From Cyanidium caldarium (lineage: Eukaryota > Rhodophyta > Bangiophyceae > Cyanidiales > Cyanidiaceae), in contig JANCYW010000010.1 of assembly GCA_026184775.1 (NCBI GenBank), positions 248,001-312,000 on the forward strand: a DNA stretch of 64,000 nt. Reading direction: 5' to 3'. The notes beneath the pieces are model-generated. The model did no database searches. It had not been told where the DNA came from and saw only the letters and a program-made list of their open reading frames with translations. The translations under genes were made by a program, and so were the position numbers. Below are positions 42,552 to 51,063 of this stretch, piece after piece. Within the stretch, counting starts at the first letter, position 1, and the number at the start of each line of letters is the position of its first letter.

Positions 42552-44246
42552 ATGCAACGTGCTGGAGTGTCTCTGGTGCTCTTACTGGCAGTCATCCTAA
42601 GTTTCATAGGGTGCCTGGCCTCTCATGGTCGTGCTTGGAGTCTCCCGTTCCGTCGTCGTGGCGAGCCGTGGCGGGAGGCGTTGGCCGCAGCCAAGGTGCA
42701 GTACGCCGCGCAGCGAGAGACGCACTGGGAGCGATGGGCTGCGCTGGTTCGCCAGCGCACCGTGTCCAGCGAGATCGATAATGAGGAAGAATTCCAACGG
42801 GCCACCGATCTGCTGCGACGCTGGTTGGCCGAGGAGGCCGGTTGTGTCGACGTGCAGGTGGTGCGGCGCGACAACCACAGTCGACCGGCGGTGCTGGCCA
42901 GCTGTGGGTTTGGCGACGCCAGCGCCACGGACACTTCCAGTGTGTCCTCCATACTGTTTTACGGGCACTACGATGTGCAGCCGGCGTCGGCGGTGGCGGA
43001 TGGTTGGACGGTCACCGACGATGCCTTCGCGCCGGTGACGCGCGATGGTAAACTGTACGGCCGCGGGGTGAGCGACGACAAGGGCGGGGTGATGGCGCTG
43101 CTCGCCGCCCTGCACACCATGCGCGCTGTGGAGCAGTCAGATTTAGTGGATCCGCACCACCGAGGCAGCCGTCGATTGTGCGTCAAGGTGTTGTTCGAGG
43201 GCGAGGAGGAGATTGGCAGTCCGTCGCTGACCGCCCTCATCGCCCAGCACCCGTCGTATCTGTTCGGTGGCTGCGACCGGGCGGCCGACGCCATCGCAAC
43301 CCCCGTTCAAGCGGTGATATCGGTCGACGGGGGTCAGTTCGACGAGCGCACCGCGCAACTGGTATGTGGCATGCGCGGCGCTGCGGCCTGGGAGGTGGTG
43401 TTGCACGGCGCCGCCCGCGACGTGCACTCGGGCGCCTGGGGCGGTGCCGTGCCCAATCCGGCGCAGGCGCTGGCCATGCTCGTCGCCGCGCTGTATCATG
43501 CGGAGAATCACAGCGTGGCCGTGCCCGGATTCTACGACGGCGTGCTGCCGCCTGCCGAGCGGTACGGCGGCGATCACGAGCGCTTCTTGCGGGCCGCCTC
43601 GCGGGCCATGCCTCCGGAGCGTCAGCTGGCGACGCATCTGGGCGTGTCCGCGCTGGGCGGCGGAGAGCGGTCGCTGTACCCGCATCTGGTCGACCGTCTG
43701 TGGTTCCGACCGACGTTGGAGGTGGTGGGCATGGGCAGCGGCTACTACGGACCGGGCATCAAGACGGCCATTCCGGCGCGCGCCACCCTGAAGCTCTCCA
43801 TGCGGCTGGTGCCGGGGCAACGCCGGGCAGCCGTGCTAGCGGCGGTGCGTCGTTACGTGGAGCGATTTTGTGCGATGCACTTGCAGGCGATGGGGATTCG
43901 CTGCGAACAGTACGCCTTGCCGTTCGCTGCCGACCCCTACGAACTGCCGATCGACCACCCGTTGAATCGTCTGCTGGAACAGGTGTTGCGCGGCGAGTAC
44001 AGCCGACGCGTGCTGCCTATGCGTAGCGGCGCCAGCATCCCGGCCCTGAGCATGTTGCAAGAGGCGGCGGCGCCCGCCCCGGTGGGCACACTGGCGTTCA
44101 GCACCGAGGCGGACAACTTGCACGGTCCCGACGAGAGCATGACATTGTCACGATTCGACAAGGCCGTCGCCACCTACTTGCACCTCCTCTACCGCATGCG
44201 GTTCGAGGCGGTGTTCCCGCCGCCACCTCCACGAGATGAACTGTGA
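42552..44246 (+). CDS. M20 family metallo-dipeptidase (CNDP-like), with N-terminal signal (564 aa)
   Basis: A zinc peptidase with 'ILFYGHYDVQPAS' (zinc His139 and Asp), 'GRGVSDDKGGVMALLAAL' (zinc Asp), 'VLFEGEEEIGSPSL' (catalytic and zinc Glu), 'HSGAWGGAVPNPAQALAMLV' (dimerisation/lid domain His) and 'GSGYYGPGIKTAIPARATLK'. The order fits the carnosinase/cytosolic nonspecific dipeptidase branch. After the ATG at 42552 the N-terminus 'VSLVLLLAVILSFIGCLA' is a clear signal peptide or anchor, so this copy probably enters the secretory pathway (vacuole or surface), unlike the cytosolic Dug1/CNDP2. Longer upstream reading passes through the microsatellite and is rejected. It converges with the RluA gene 30 bp away. 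Confidence 0.92.
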   Translation: MQRAGVSLVLLLAVILSFIGCLASHGRAWSLPFRRRGEPWREALAAAKVQYAAQRETHWERWAALVRQRTVSSEIDNEEEFQRATDLLRRWLAEEAGCVDVQVVRRDNHSRPAVLASCGFGDASATDTSSVSSILFYGHYDVQPASAVADGWTVTDDAFAPVTRDGKLYGRGVSDDKGGVMALLAALHTMRAVEQSDLVDPHHRGSRRLCVKVLFEGEEEIGSPSLTALIAQHPSYLFGGCDRAADAIATPVQAVISVDGGQFDERTAQLVCGMRGAAAWEVVLHGAARDVHSGAWGGAVPNPAQALAMLVAALYHAENHSVAVPGFYDGVLPPAERYGGDHERFLRAASRAMPPERQLATHLGVSALGGGERSLYPHLVDRLWFRPTLEVVGMGSGYYGPGIKTAIPARATLKLSMRLVPGQRRAAVLAAVRRYVERFCAMHLQAMGIRCEQYALPFAADPYELPIDHPLNRLLEQVLRGEYSRRVLPMRSGASIPALSMLQEAAAPAPVGTLAFSTEADNLHGPDESMTLSRFDKAVATYLHLLYRMRFEAVFPPPPPRDEL

Positions 44247-44276
44247 GGCCGCCCCGCTGCCTCCCTCGCCCGCGGC

Positions 44277-45731
44277 TCACTCGCTCGTCGCCGCATCCAC
44301 CGCCTTCCTCGACACGTCCTCCAACGCCACCTGCAATCGCTCCATAAACGCGCGCACGTCTTCCGGCACCGGCGCTTCAAAATGCATCCGCTGCCCGCTG
44401 ATCGGATGCGTCAGTTCCAGTTGCCATGCGTGCAGCAACGGCCGCCGGGCCATGCCGCTGTACCGCTGATTGTGCACCGCCAGACCGTACGCTTCATCGC
44501 CCAGCACCGGCGCGTGCAGGCCGTGCCGCGCATGCACCCGGATCTGATGGGTGCGGCCGGTCTCCAAGTGCACCCGGGCGACGGCCACATTCAGAGTGGC
44601 GCAGGCGGCCAGCACCTCGAAGTGGGTGGTGGCGGTGCGGCCGCCGCGCGCCACCTCCATCGGTGTCATCTCCACCCGGCGCACCGGATGTCGTCCGATG
44701 GGCAGTTCCACGGTGTGCCAGTGTCGTCCGGCACCGGCCTGTTTCGGCATGCCGCCCAGCACCGCCAGATACGTTTTGCGCACCCGCCGTTCCGCAAACG
44801 CCCGCTGCAGTCGCTGCAGCGCCCGATCGGTCTTGGCCACCACCATGACGCCCGAGGTGCCCTTGTCCAATCGATGCACGATGCCGGGCCGGGTAACGCC
44901 CTCCGCGAGCTTATCGAACAGAGAGCCGTCGGCCGGTGAAGGGACGGAAGCGGCTGCGCGGTCGGCGGTCGATGTCGGAACGGTCGCGCGTTGGAAGCGG
45001 AACAACAACGCGTTCACCAGCGTGCCGCTCCACTTGCCCGGCGCCGGATGCACCACCATATCCGGCGCCTTGTTGATGACCAACAGGTGTTCGTCCTCGT
45101 GTAGAACATCCAGCGGAATGTCCTCCGGCAGCAAGTCATCGGTGTGTCCGTGCGGCGGCATCAGAAAGCGCACCGCAATGTGGCTGCCGGCCCGCACGCG
45201 CTGCGACTTGCGCTGCACCACCTGCTCGTTCACCTGCACGGCCGACTGCGCGATGAGGTACTGGAAGTAGACGCGCGACGGCTCCGAAAAGTGAGCGCTG
45301 AGCACTCGGTCGATGCGCGTGGGCGTTGGCGCCGCCGTCTCACTGACGGTGAAGCCAGCGCACGGGGCGTCGGTTTCATCTTCCGAGGTGTCGCCCACAT
45401 CGATTGGGGGCGACGACGACGACAACGACGACGACGGAGTGGTCGTGGCGGCAGGCGCCGGCCGGGCGTTGTCGGAGACACCTGCCAGCGGCAAGTCGTC
45501 GGGTGCGGTTCGCTCGGACGTGTTGCGCACCGAGTGCGCGTCCCGTTCGGCCGCAGCCGATCGTCGGCGATGCGCCCGTCGTCGCGGCATGGTGCAAAGG
45601 CAGCGCTGCGCCAACAAACGCCGGCTTGCTCGTCGCGAGCTGACCAGAGAGCGCACAGCCGACCACCTCCACGGAGGCAGGCCAGCGACGAAAAACGACA
45701 GTGAAGTACAACTCCGACGCCGCAGGCCCAT
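44277..45731 (-). CDS. RluA/RluD-family pseudouridine synthase, organelle-targeted (484 aa)
   Basis: It has an S4-like RNA-binding stretch ('RIDRVLSAHFSEPSRVYFQY', 'VQVNEQVVQRKSQRVRAGS') followed by the catalytic domain: 'EDEHLLVINKAPDMVVHPAP', 'GIVHRLDKGTSGVMVVAKTD' (catalytic Asp in HRLDKGTSG), 'RRVRKTYLAVLGG', 'THFEVLAACATLNVAVARVH' and 'ETGRTHQIRVHARHGLHAPV'. It isomerises uridines of rRNA or tRNA. From ATG 45731 the N-terminus 'MGLRRRSCTSLSFFVAGLPP' has the Phe motif, then Arg/Ser-rich sequence; with the bacterial-like core this suggests the plastid. Acidic low-complexity sequence separates presequence and S4 domain. Confidence 0.9.
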   Translation of the reverse strand: MGLRRRSCTSLSFFVAGLPPWRWSAVRSLVSSRRASRRLLAQRCLCTMPRRRAHRRRSAAAERDAHSVRNTSERTAPDDLPLAGVSDNARPAPAATTTPSSSLSSSSPPIDVGDTSEDETDAPCAGFTVSETAAPTPTRIDRVLSAHFSEPSRVYFQYLIAQSAVQVNEQVVQRKSQRVRAGSHIAVRFLMPPHGHTDDLLPEDIPLDVLHEDEHLLVINKAPDMVVHPAPGKWSGTLVNALLFRFQRATVPTSTADRAAASVPSPADGSLFDKLAEGVTRPGIVHRLDKGTSGVMVVAKTDRALQRLQRAFAERRVRKTYLAVLGGMPKQAGAGRHWHTVELPIGRHPVRRVEMTPMEVARGGRTATTHFEVLAACATLNVAVARVHLETGRTHQIRVHARHGLHAPVLGDEAYGLAVHNQRYSGMARRPLLHAWQLELTHPISGQRMHFEAPVPEDVRAFMERLQVALEDVSRKAVDAATSE

Positions 45732-46072
45732 GAAACGCGTGCACACTACGGTCGTCACTGCTTTTTGCAAAGAAAAGCAGTCGTAAAACGTTTCCAGGAT
45801 GCAGAGACCGAAGGCCCGTCGAAAGCGTGCGCCCGGCACGCCGTCCCACCGACCCGACGACGCGCGCCGACGTTCCCGTCCAAGTGCGACGGAGAGGGCA
45901 GGCCAGTGCGCACGTGCCCACGTACCTCTTCGGGCCGTATGCAACACACCAACACTTTACAGAATCTCTCGGGGAAGCCGCGAGTCCAACAAGCCCTCAC
46001 AACTGCAACGACGACGACGAGCAGTCACCACCTCGGCGCACACCCACGCATCACGCAGCTCACGGTGGGCCT

Positions 46073-47245
46073 TCATGACCCCGAATAGGCGCGCTTCACG
46101 GTCGACGCCTCCTCCTCCTCCTCGTCCTCCTCCTGTTCTCTTTGTCTCCGTCGCGTCCGATGGGAGACGCGCTGTTGCACCTCGTAGAACAGCAGGGTGA
46201 TGCCAAACAGCGGGCCGACGATCAGCATCCGCGGCACCATGCCCGCGAAGAGCGACGGAGCGCCCTCATGGAGCACGATGCGCCGCAGCGTATCGACGAC
46301 GTGCGTGTACGGCTTGCCGGATGCGTCCCGGATGCGACCTTGGATGCGCGTCTTGGCCACGTCCATCGGGGTGCTGACGGCGGCGGCCAGGGCCCCCGCG
46401 AAGACACCGATGACAAACACCGAACCCACCGGGATGTGGGCGGTGCCGCAACGCTCGGCCCACCACTGCTTCAACGAGGTGTTCAGACCGAAAAAGATGG
46501 TACTAAATGGGATGTCGCGTGCCATGGTCGCTGTCAGCCCGCGGTACATTCCGCGTACGCCCAGCTGCCGCATCGTGCTCACGACGCTCTGATGCGGCTC
46601 GCCGCGGGTGGCGCGCGTCTGCATCGTGATCATCAGCAGTTCCATCGGGTTGGTGGCCACCACTTGACACAGACCGGCGCCTGCACCCGCCAGCATGCCC
46701 TGCCACAGTGACAACGGCGCGCCCGGTTGTCGATTGTACTCGCGCAGTTTGGCGGTGAAATAGTCGTTGGCCGACAATTTGATGGCTTTCTCGGGCGCCA
46801 CCCCGATCAGCGTCGGACTCAGTCCGCGGTACAGGCCGCGCACGCCCTCCGTGCGCACGATGGAGCGGAACGCCTGCAGCACCGACGGACTGGCGGGTGC
46901 GGAAGCGCTCGGTGCCGCAGCCTCCATCCAGCGCGTGGGCAGCGCCACCGATGCCCACGGCGCCACCACAAACCGTCCGTTAGCGGTCACGTACATCAGA
47001 CTCGACAGGCGGCGCATACCCGTCCCGCTGCCGTTCGTCGCCGCCGCCGCCGGGGCCACGCGCCCACCACCGGACATGAGAAACGTCTTCATCGTGTAGA
47101 ACGGGAATACGATGGTCGTGCCTGTCACCCCAGCTGCCGCCCCGAACACGACATTCTCCAACAACGCGGTGGAGCCGACGGCCGGCACCGCCGACGACCG
47201 GGCAGAACCGCTGCCCCGCCCCCCATCCACGGTGGTGTCCTCCAT
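46073..47245 (-). CDS. Mitochondrial glutamate (or aspartate-glutamate) type carrier, SLC25 (390 aa)
   Basis: A three-repeat carrier: 'ENVVFGAAAGVTGTTIVFPF' opens repeat 1 ('FPFYTMKTFLM', altered signature). Repeat 1 ends 'LYRGLSPTLIGVAPEKAIKL' and 'SANDYF', the PEKAIKL.NDY block characteristic of glutamate and aspartate/glutamate carriers. Repeat 2 has 'NPMELLMITMQ' and repeat 3 'TPMDVAKTRIQGRI'. No EF-hands precede it, so the SLC25A18/A22 class (glutamate/H+) is favoured over AGC. The first repeat contains a long insert (about 47060-46900). The acidic C-terminus 'QEEDEEEEEASTV' is unusual. The ATG is at 47245; the frame upstream is antisense to the divergent peptidase gene. Confidence 0.85.
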   Translation of the reverse strand: MEDTTVDGGRGSGSARSSAVPAVGSTALLENVVFGAAAGVTGTTIVFPFYTMKTFLMSGGGRVAPAAAATNGSGTGMRRLSSLMYVTANGRFVVAPWASVALPTRWMEAAAPSASAPASPSVLQAFRSIVRTEGVRGLYRGLSPTLIGVAPEKAIKLSANDYFTAKLREYNRQPGAPLSLWQGMLAGAGAGLCQVVATNPMELLMITMQTRATRGEPHQSVVSTMRQLGVRGMYRGLTATMARDIPFSTIFFGLNTSLKQWWAERCGTAHIPVGSVFVIGVFAGALAAAVSTPMDVAKTRIQGRIRDASGKPYTHVVDTLRRIVLHEGAPSLFAGMVPRMLIVGPLFGITLLFYEVQQRVSHRTRRRQREQEEDEEEEEASTVKRAYSGS

Positions 47246-47542
47246 CACCCTGCACGACACGCCTGCTCCACACAATACCCCATACGGCTTACCGACCGGG
47301 CATTTCACCCCCGAGCACCTCCAGAAAGCCTCATCGAGGTGCTGTCGGGACGTTTCCGCGAGCGCACCCTCCACCACCGGCCCGCCGCGCGAACCGCCAC
47401 GCTGCACGCCCGCGTCCCGCGCCGGTTGGCGGTGAAGCGGCTCGGCAGCGTTCACACCGTCAGCCCGACCTGGCGCCTTCACGGGGGCTGCTGGAAGCGG
47501 ATACGTCACCCCATCCTCATCGACGGTGCTCTCGCTTTCTCC

Positions 47543-48454
47543 ATGACTGCCTTGCGGCAGTTGGCTTATTGGGCACTGCGGTTTCAGGAGGCGGTGGATG
47601 CGGCACTGCTGGCCGAGCACAGGCGGCGCGGTGTGGACAAGGCGTTCGGCTGGGGCGGGACGCGGTGGCGCGCGATGATGCAGGTATTGCGCAGCGGGAC
47701 GTCCAAGGAGCGGCAGGCGTTTGTGTCGACGGTGTTGGATGAGATGTCTCGTCCGGTTTCGTACACTGCCACGTTGAGTGGCAACTCCATGGCGCCGACG
47801 CTGAACGCGCACATCGACTCGCCGTTTCGGGCGGGCGAGCGGCTGGTGGTGCGGCGACTTTGGAGCGTGCCGGGCGCTACCGCCGTTTCTCAGACTGCAC
47901 CGTGGCGTTGGTGGTCGCAGTGGATGCCGAATCGCGGCAGTCACCTGATCGCCCACCGCGGCGACATTGTGGTGGTGGTGGATCCGGAGGACGGGCAGCG
48001 CAAGTTCGTGCGTCGAGTGGTGGCTGTGCAGGGCGACGAACTGGTGTGCGAGGATGTGTCTGAGCAGCGACAAGTGTTGCGGCTGGAACGCGATGAGTAC
48101 TGGGTGATGCGGGACAATGACGCCGATATGGACGAGGAGGTGGCGCGCCTGCGCCAAGTGGCCGCTGCCGAGCGAGTAGACACGGAGCCGGCCGCCAGCG
48201 CGACATCCGACAATGCCGGGGCGAATGCGGCTGCCGACAAGTTGCCGCTAGAGGCACAGGTGAATTTACTGCGCATTCTACGACGCGACAGTCGCAACTT
48301 CGGCCCGGTCACCGCCGACCACATTGTGGGGCGTGTCGTGTATGCTATACGCAACGAGGCCGACCACGGCCGCGTGCAAAACAGCGGTGAGTCTATGCAG
48401 CGCGACAGCGTGATACTGGCGGTCGAGCTGCAACAACTGCTGGGCATGTGCTGA
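47543..48454 (+). CDS. IMP/signal peptidase I-like serine protease with split signature (303 aa)
   Basis: An S26 peptidase: 'LSGNSMAPTLNAHIDSPF' (catalytic Ser in SGxSMxPT), 'SHLIAHRGDIVVVVDPEDGQ', 'RKFVRRVVAVQGDELV' (catalytic Lys), 'YWVMRDND' and, after a 56-residue insertion, 'RRDSRNFGPVTADHIVGRVV'. In relatives GDN and DSRxFGPV lie within one short box; here they are separated by an Ala/Asp/Glu-rich insert. Mitochondrial inner membrane proteases (IMP1/IMP2) and plastid signal peptidases are the closest types. No clear membrane anchor is seen apart from a mildly hydrophobic N-terminus. ATG at 47543. It is divergent from the carrier gene (297 bp between starts). Confidence 0.82.
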   Translation: MTALRQLAYWALRFQEAVDAALLAEHRRRGVDKAFGWGGTRWRAMMQVLRSGTSKERQAFVSTVLDEMSRPVSYTATLSGNSMAPTLNAHIDSPFRAGERLVVRRLWSVPGATAVSQTAPWRWWSQWMPNRGSHLIAHRGDIVVVVDPEDGQRKFVRRVVAVQGDELVCEDVSEQRQVLRLERDEYWVMRDNDADMDEEVARLRQVAAAERVDTEPAASATSDNAGANAAADKLPLEAQVNLLRILRRDSRNFGPVTADHIVGRVVYAIRNEADHGRVQNSGESMQRDSVILAVELQQLLGMC

Positions 48455-48523
48455 GGAGAGGGGGTACGGGGAGCGCATCTGACAGGTCACGCGCATCGCC
48501 CATTCGTCGTCCAGCGCGCTCCT

Positions 48524-49618
48524 CTACGTGTGCTTGGTGTCTCGACGTGTCGGCCTCTTTTTCCGCCAACTGGCGCGCACAATGTCGTGATACGCCAACT
48601 TGTCGGCGTACGTGCTATCGCTCGGGCGCACGCCGTACTCGCGCTCCAGCACCGATAACATGAGGCGGCGTACATTCTCTGCGTACAGTGCCGGATCGTC
48701 GCGCTCCTCTGCACTGGGCACGTACAGCGGGAAATAAATCACTCGCAGGTGGTTGCGGTGCTGGCTCAGCAGTCCGAGCAGGAAACGCCAACCGCGGATG
48801 GTCTCGTACGCCAGCGAAAAGTACGCGTTCGGATACGCTAGCACCACCGGCTGCACCGGCAGGCCGGACACGAACGCACCGGTGCGGAAGCGCAACAGAA
48901 ACTGGCCGTTGGTGGTGGTGCCTTCGGGGAACATCGCCAGCGGCGGCACCGCCGGCTCGATGTGCTCCAGGCGGCTGCGCCACAATCGCGTCTGCCACTC
49001 GGTGATCCACTGTGTGGCGTGCCCAACACCCTTCTGTGACCGGTTCACGAAGATGCAGCCCATCGAGGCAGCGATACGGCCCACCAGCGGCACCTGCAGC
49101 ATGCCGTGCTTGCTCACAAAGGCGCACATGTTGTCCGCCATGAAAAAGACAATGTCGCACAGCGAGATGTGATTGCACACCACCGTGGTATAGCGCCGGT
49201 GCGAAGCATCGTAGCCGGGCAAATAGTCGTGTCGGATACGCCAAAAGCCCATCACTCGCAACAACAGCCAGGAGCTGGCCTTGCCCGCGCGCCGCAGCGC
49301 CCGGAACCGCCACGGCGGCAGCGCCAGCACCTCCCGCGCGCCGTTGGAATCCGAGCGCACCCGCGGACCCAGCGACACGCAGACGAGATAATAAAGCAGC
49401 ACCAGCATCGTCATCAGCGCGAAACGCACCGGCACCACCACTGGCGCGGTAAGCGCCTGCACCCAGCCGTGCAGTGAGGTGTGCCAAGGCGGTTTGCGCT
49501 CGCGGACGAACGGCAGGAACCGCTCCACCCGATCGACCTCTCGCAGCGAGTGCTTGTCGGTCGGATGCACACCCTCCACCGCGCCGTCAGCAACGGAGGG
49601 TGCATGGTTGCTGGTCAT
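48524..49618 (-). CDS. Lysophospholipid/glycerolipid acyltransferase, PlsC family (364 aa)
   Basis: The acyltransferase motifs are 'TTVVCNHISLCDIVFFMA' (NHxxxxD, about 148-155), 'GRIAASMGCIFVNRSQKGVG' (block II), 'LAMFPEGTTTNGQFLLRF' (EGT, about 229) and 'LPVQPVVLAYPNA' (block IV). One membrane helix 'FALMTMLVLLYYLVCVSLG' precedes the domain. The FVNRSQKG and PEGTTTNG combination resembles LPCAT/LPEAT enzymes that acylate lysophospholipids in the ER, more than plastid AGPAT. The ATG at 49618 is the first in frame (a GTG lies upstream). The tail ends in basic residues ('WRKKRPTRRDTKHT'), with Lys/Arg near the C-terminus as in ER-retained proteins. Confidence 0.9.
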   Translation of the reverse strand: MTSNHAPSVADGAVEGVHPTDKHSLREVDRVERFLPFVRERKPPWHTSLHGWVQALTAPVVVPVRFALMTMLVLLYYLVCVSLGPRVRSDSNGAREVLALPPWRFRALRRAGKASSWLLLRVMGFWRIRHDYLPGYDASHRRYTTVVCNHISLCDIVFFMADNMCAFVSKHGMLQVPLVGRIAASMGCIFVNRSQKGVGHATQWITEWQTRLWRSRLEHIEPAVPPLAMFPEGTTTNGQFLLRFRTGAFVSGLPVQPVVLAYPNAYFSLAYETIRGWRFLLGLLSQHRNHLRVIYFPLYVPSAEERDDPALYAENVRRLMLSVLEREYGVRPSDSTYADKLAYHDIVRASWRKKRPTRRDTKHT

Positions 49619-49825
49619 CGAGTGCGAGCGTGGTCCCCTCCGTGCACAGGGACTCTCTCGGGGCGATGAAACAGCGACCGGAGAGGGCGCTACACCGACA
49701 AAGTCGCACGCACCGAATCCGCGCGCAACGGGCACTCGAACGGCAGCGCTGCACTCGGCTCTGCCGCCGACATCACCTGTTTATCCCTGCATCGATACCT
49801 GCATCCGCGGTGAGTCTCTCGACGG

Positions 49826-50860
49826 CTACTGTCTCGCGCTTCGCTTCTTCTCTGTCGCCAAAAGCATCCGGGCCAGTTCTACAAACTCGGTGGGTGACAG
49901 CTCTTCGGCGCGTCGGTCGGCCCACGCTTCGTGCAATGCATCGGCGTCGAGGTTGTTGCGCAACTTTTTGCGGCGCTGGTGAAAGGCGAGTTTGACCACC
50001 CGGCGCACGGCTGCGGCCGTGTGCAGACAGGAGAGGCCGGTTACTGCGGCAGGTTCGACAAAATCGAATCGCATCACCGCCGAGTCCACGTTGGGCACCG
50101 GGCTGAACACCGTGCGCGGAACCGGGAACAGAATTCGCGGCTGGGAATACAGCTGCGCGATCACCGACAACACGCCGTAGTCTTTGCATCGTGGCGGGGC
50201 GGTGATACGCTCGGCCACCTCGCGCTGCACCATGAACACCGCGTGGCGAATCACATCAGTCGATTCCAGACAGCCGAACAGGATCTGGGATACGATATTG
50301 TAGGGCAGGTTGCCTACCACGGTGATAAACGGGCGACCGCGTCGTTGTCGCTCGGTGGCAAACGCCTGCGACCAGTTCACCCGCAACGCATCGCGATGCT
50401 GCACCAACTCGGAGGTGGCGGCGTTGACGGCCGCTTCCGCTCCCAGCAGCTGCGCCCGCTGTTCAGTGAGGCGTCCGCGGAGGATCTCAATGGCGCGCCT
50501 ATCCACCTCCCACGCCATCATATCCGGGTACTTGTCCCAGAGCGGCAGGGTCAACGCCCCGGTGCCCGCGCCCAACTCGATCAGCGTCTCCGGAGCGCAC
50601 GCATCCACGGCCTGTACAATCTTCCGAGCGATATTCGCGTCGTTCAAAAAATGCTGCCCGAGCGATATCTTCGGACGCAATCGCGGAGACGCGTTGCGGG
50701 ATGGTGGTGGCTTCCTCGCCTCGGCGCTGGCAGAGCGCAGCGGACCCATGGAGCACCCAGAAGTAAGCGTTGGACACAACCTCACGTATCCAGCACGTCT
50801 CAGCAAGCTCGATGGGCACGCCATGAAGCCAGGCCACCCACCACGCTCCCCGAGAAGCAT
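49826..50860 (-). CDS. rRNA adenine N6-dimethyltransferase, KsgA/Dim1 family, organelle type (344 aa)
   Basis: An SAM-dependent enzyme that dimethylates two adjacent adenines near the 3' end of small-subunit rRNA. Motifs: 'SLGQHFLNDANIARKIV', 'LIELGAGTGALTLPL' (SAM loop), 'MAWEVDRRAIEIL', 'VVGNLPYNIVSQILF' (catalytic NLPY), 'VFMVQREVAERITA', 'VFSPVPNVDSAVMRF' and C-terminal 'VVKLAFHQRRKKLRNNL'. These are bacterial-like, so a plastid (PFC1-like) or mitochondrial role is more likely than the nucleolar Dim1. The first ATG is 50860 ('MLLGERGGWPGFMACP'), a Phe/Arg/Ser-containing presequence; 50824 is an alternative. Divergent from Ddi1, 203 bp between starts. Confidence 0.92.
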   Translation of the reverse strand: MLLGERGGWPGFMACPSSLLRRAGYVRLCPTLTSGCSMGPLRSASAEARKPPPSRNASPRLRPKISLGQHFLNDANIARKIVQAVDACAPETLIELGAGTGALTLPLWDKYPDMMAWEVDRRAIEILRGRLTEQRAQLLGAEAAVNAATSELVQHRDALRVNWSQAFATERQRRGRPFITVVGNLPYNIVSQILFGCLESTDVIRHAVFMVQREVAERITAPPRCKDYGVLSVIAQLYSQPRILFPVPRTVFSPVPNVDSAVMRFDFVEPAAVTGLSCLHTAAAVRRVVKLAFHQRRKKLRNNLDADALHEAWADRRAEELSPTEFVELARMLLATEKKRSARQ

Positions 50861-51063
50861 GACGCTGCGGTTGCTTGTCGAGGCACGTCGGCGCACCCGT
50901 TCGCAGGTCGCCCGAGCGATGAGGCCGCGCGCGATGCCATCGCTCGGTGCTGTTCGGTGTTGCTCGGTGTTGCCGGACGCTCCATCGGCTGTACTGGACC
51001 ACCTGCAGGGGGTCACTCGTTTCAGCCTGCCGAGTTCGCCTCATTCGTGTCCCAAAAGACGTG

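Noticed and set aside
42296-42607. N-terminal extension of DHODH with a Thr-His-Ala-Arg repeat
   Set aside because: Reverse reading of the same microsatellite; ATG 42295 gives a standard mitochondrial class 2 N-terminus.
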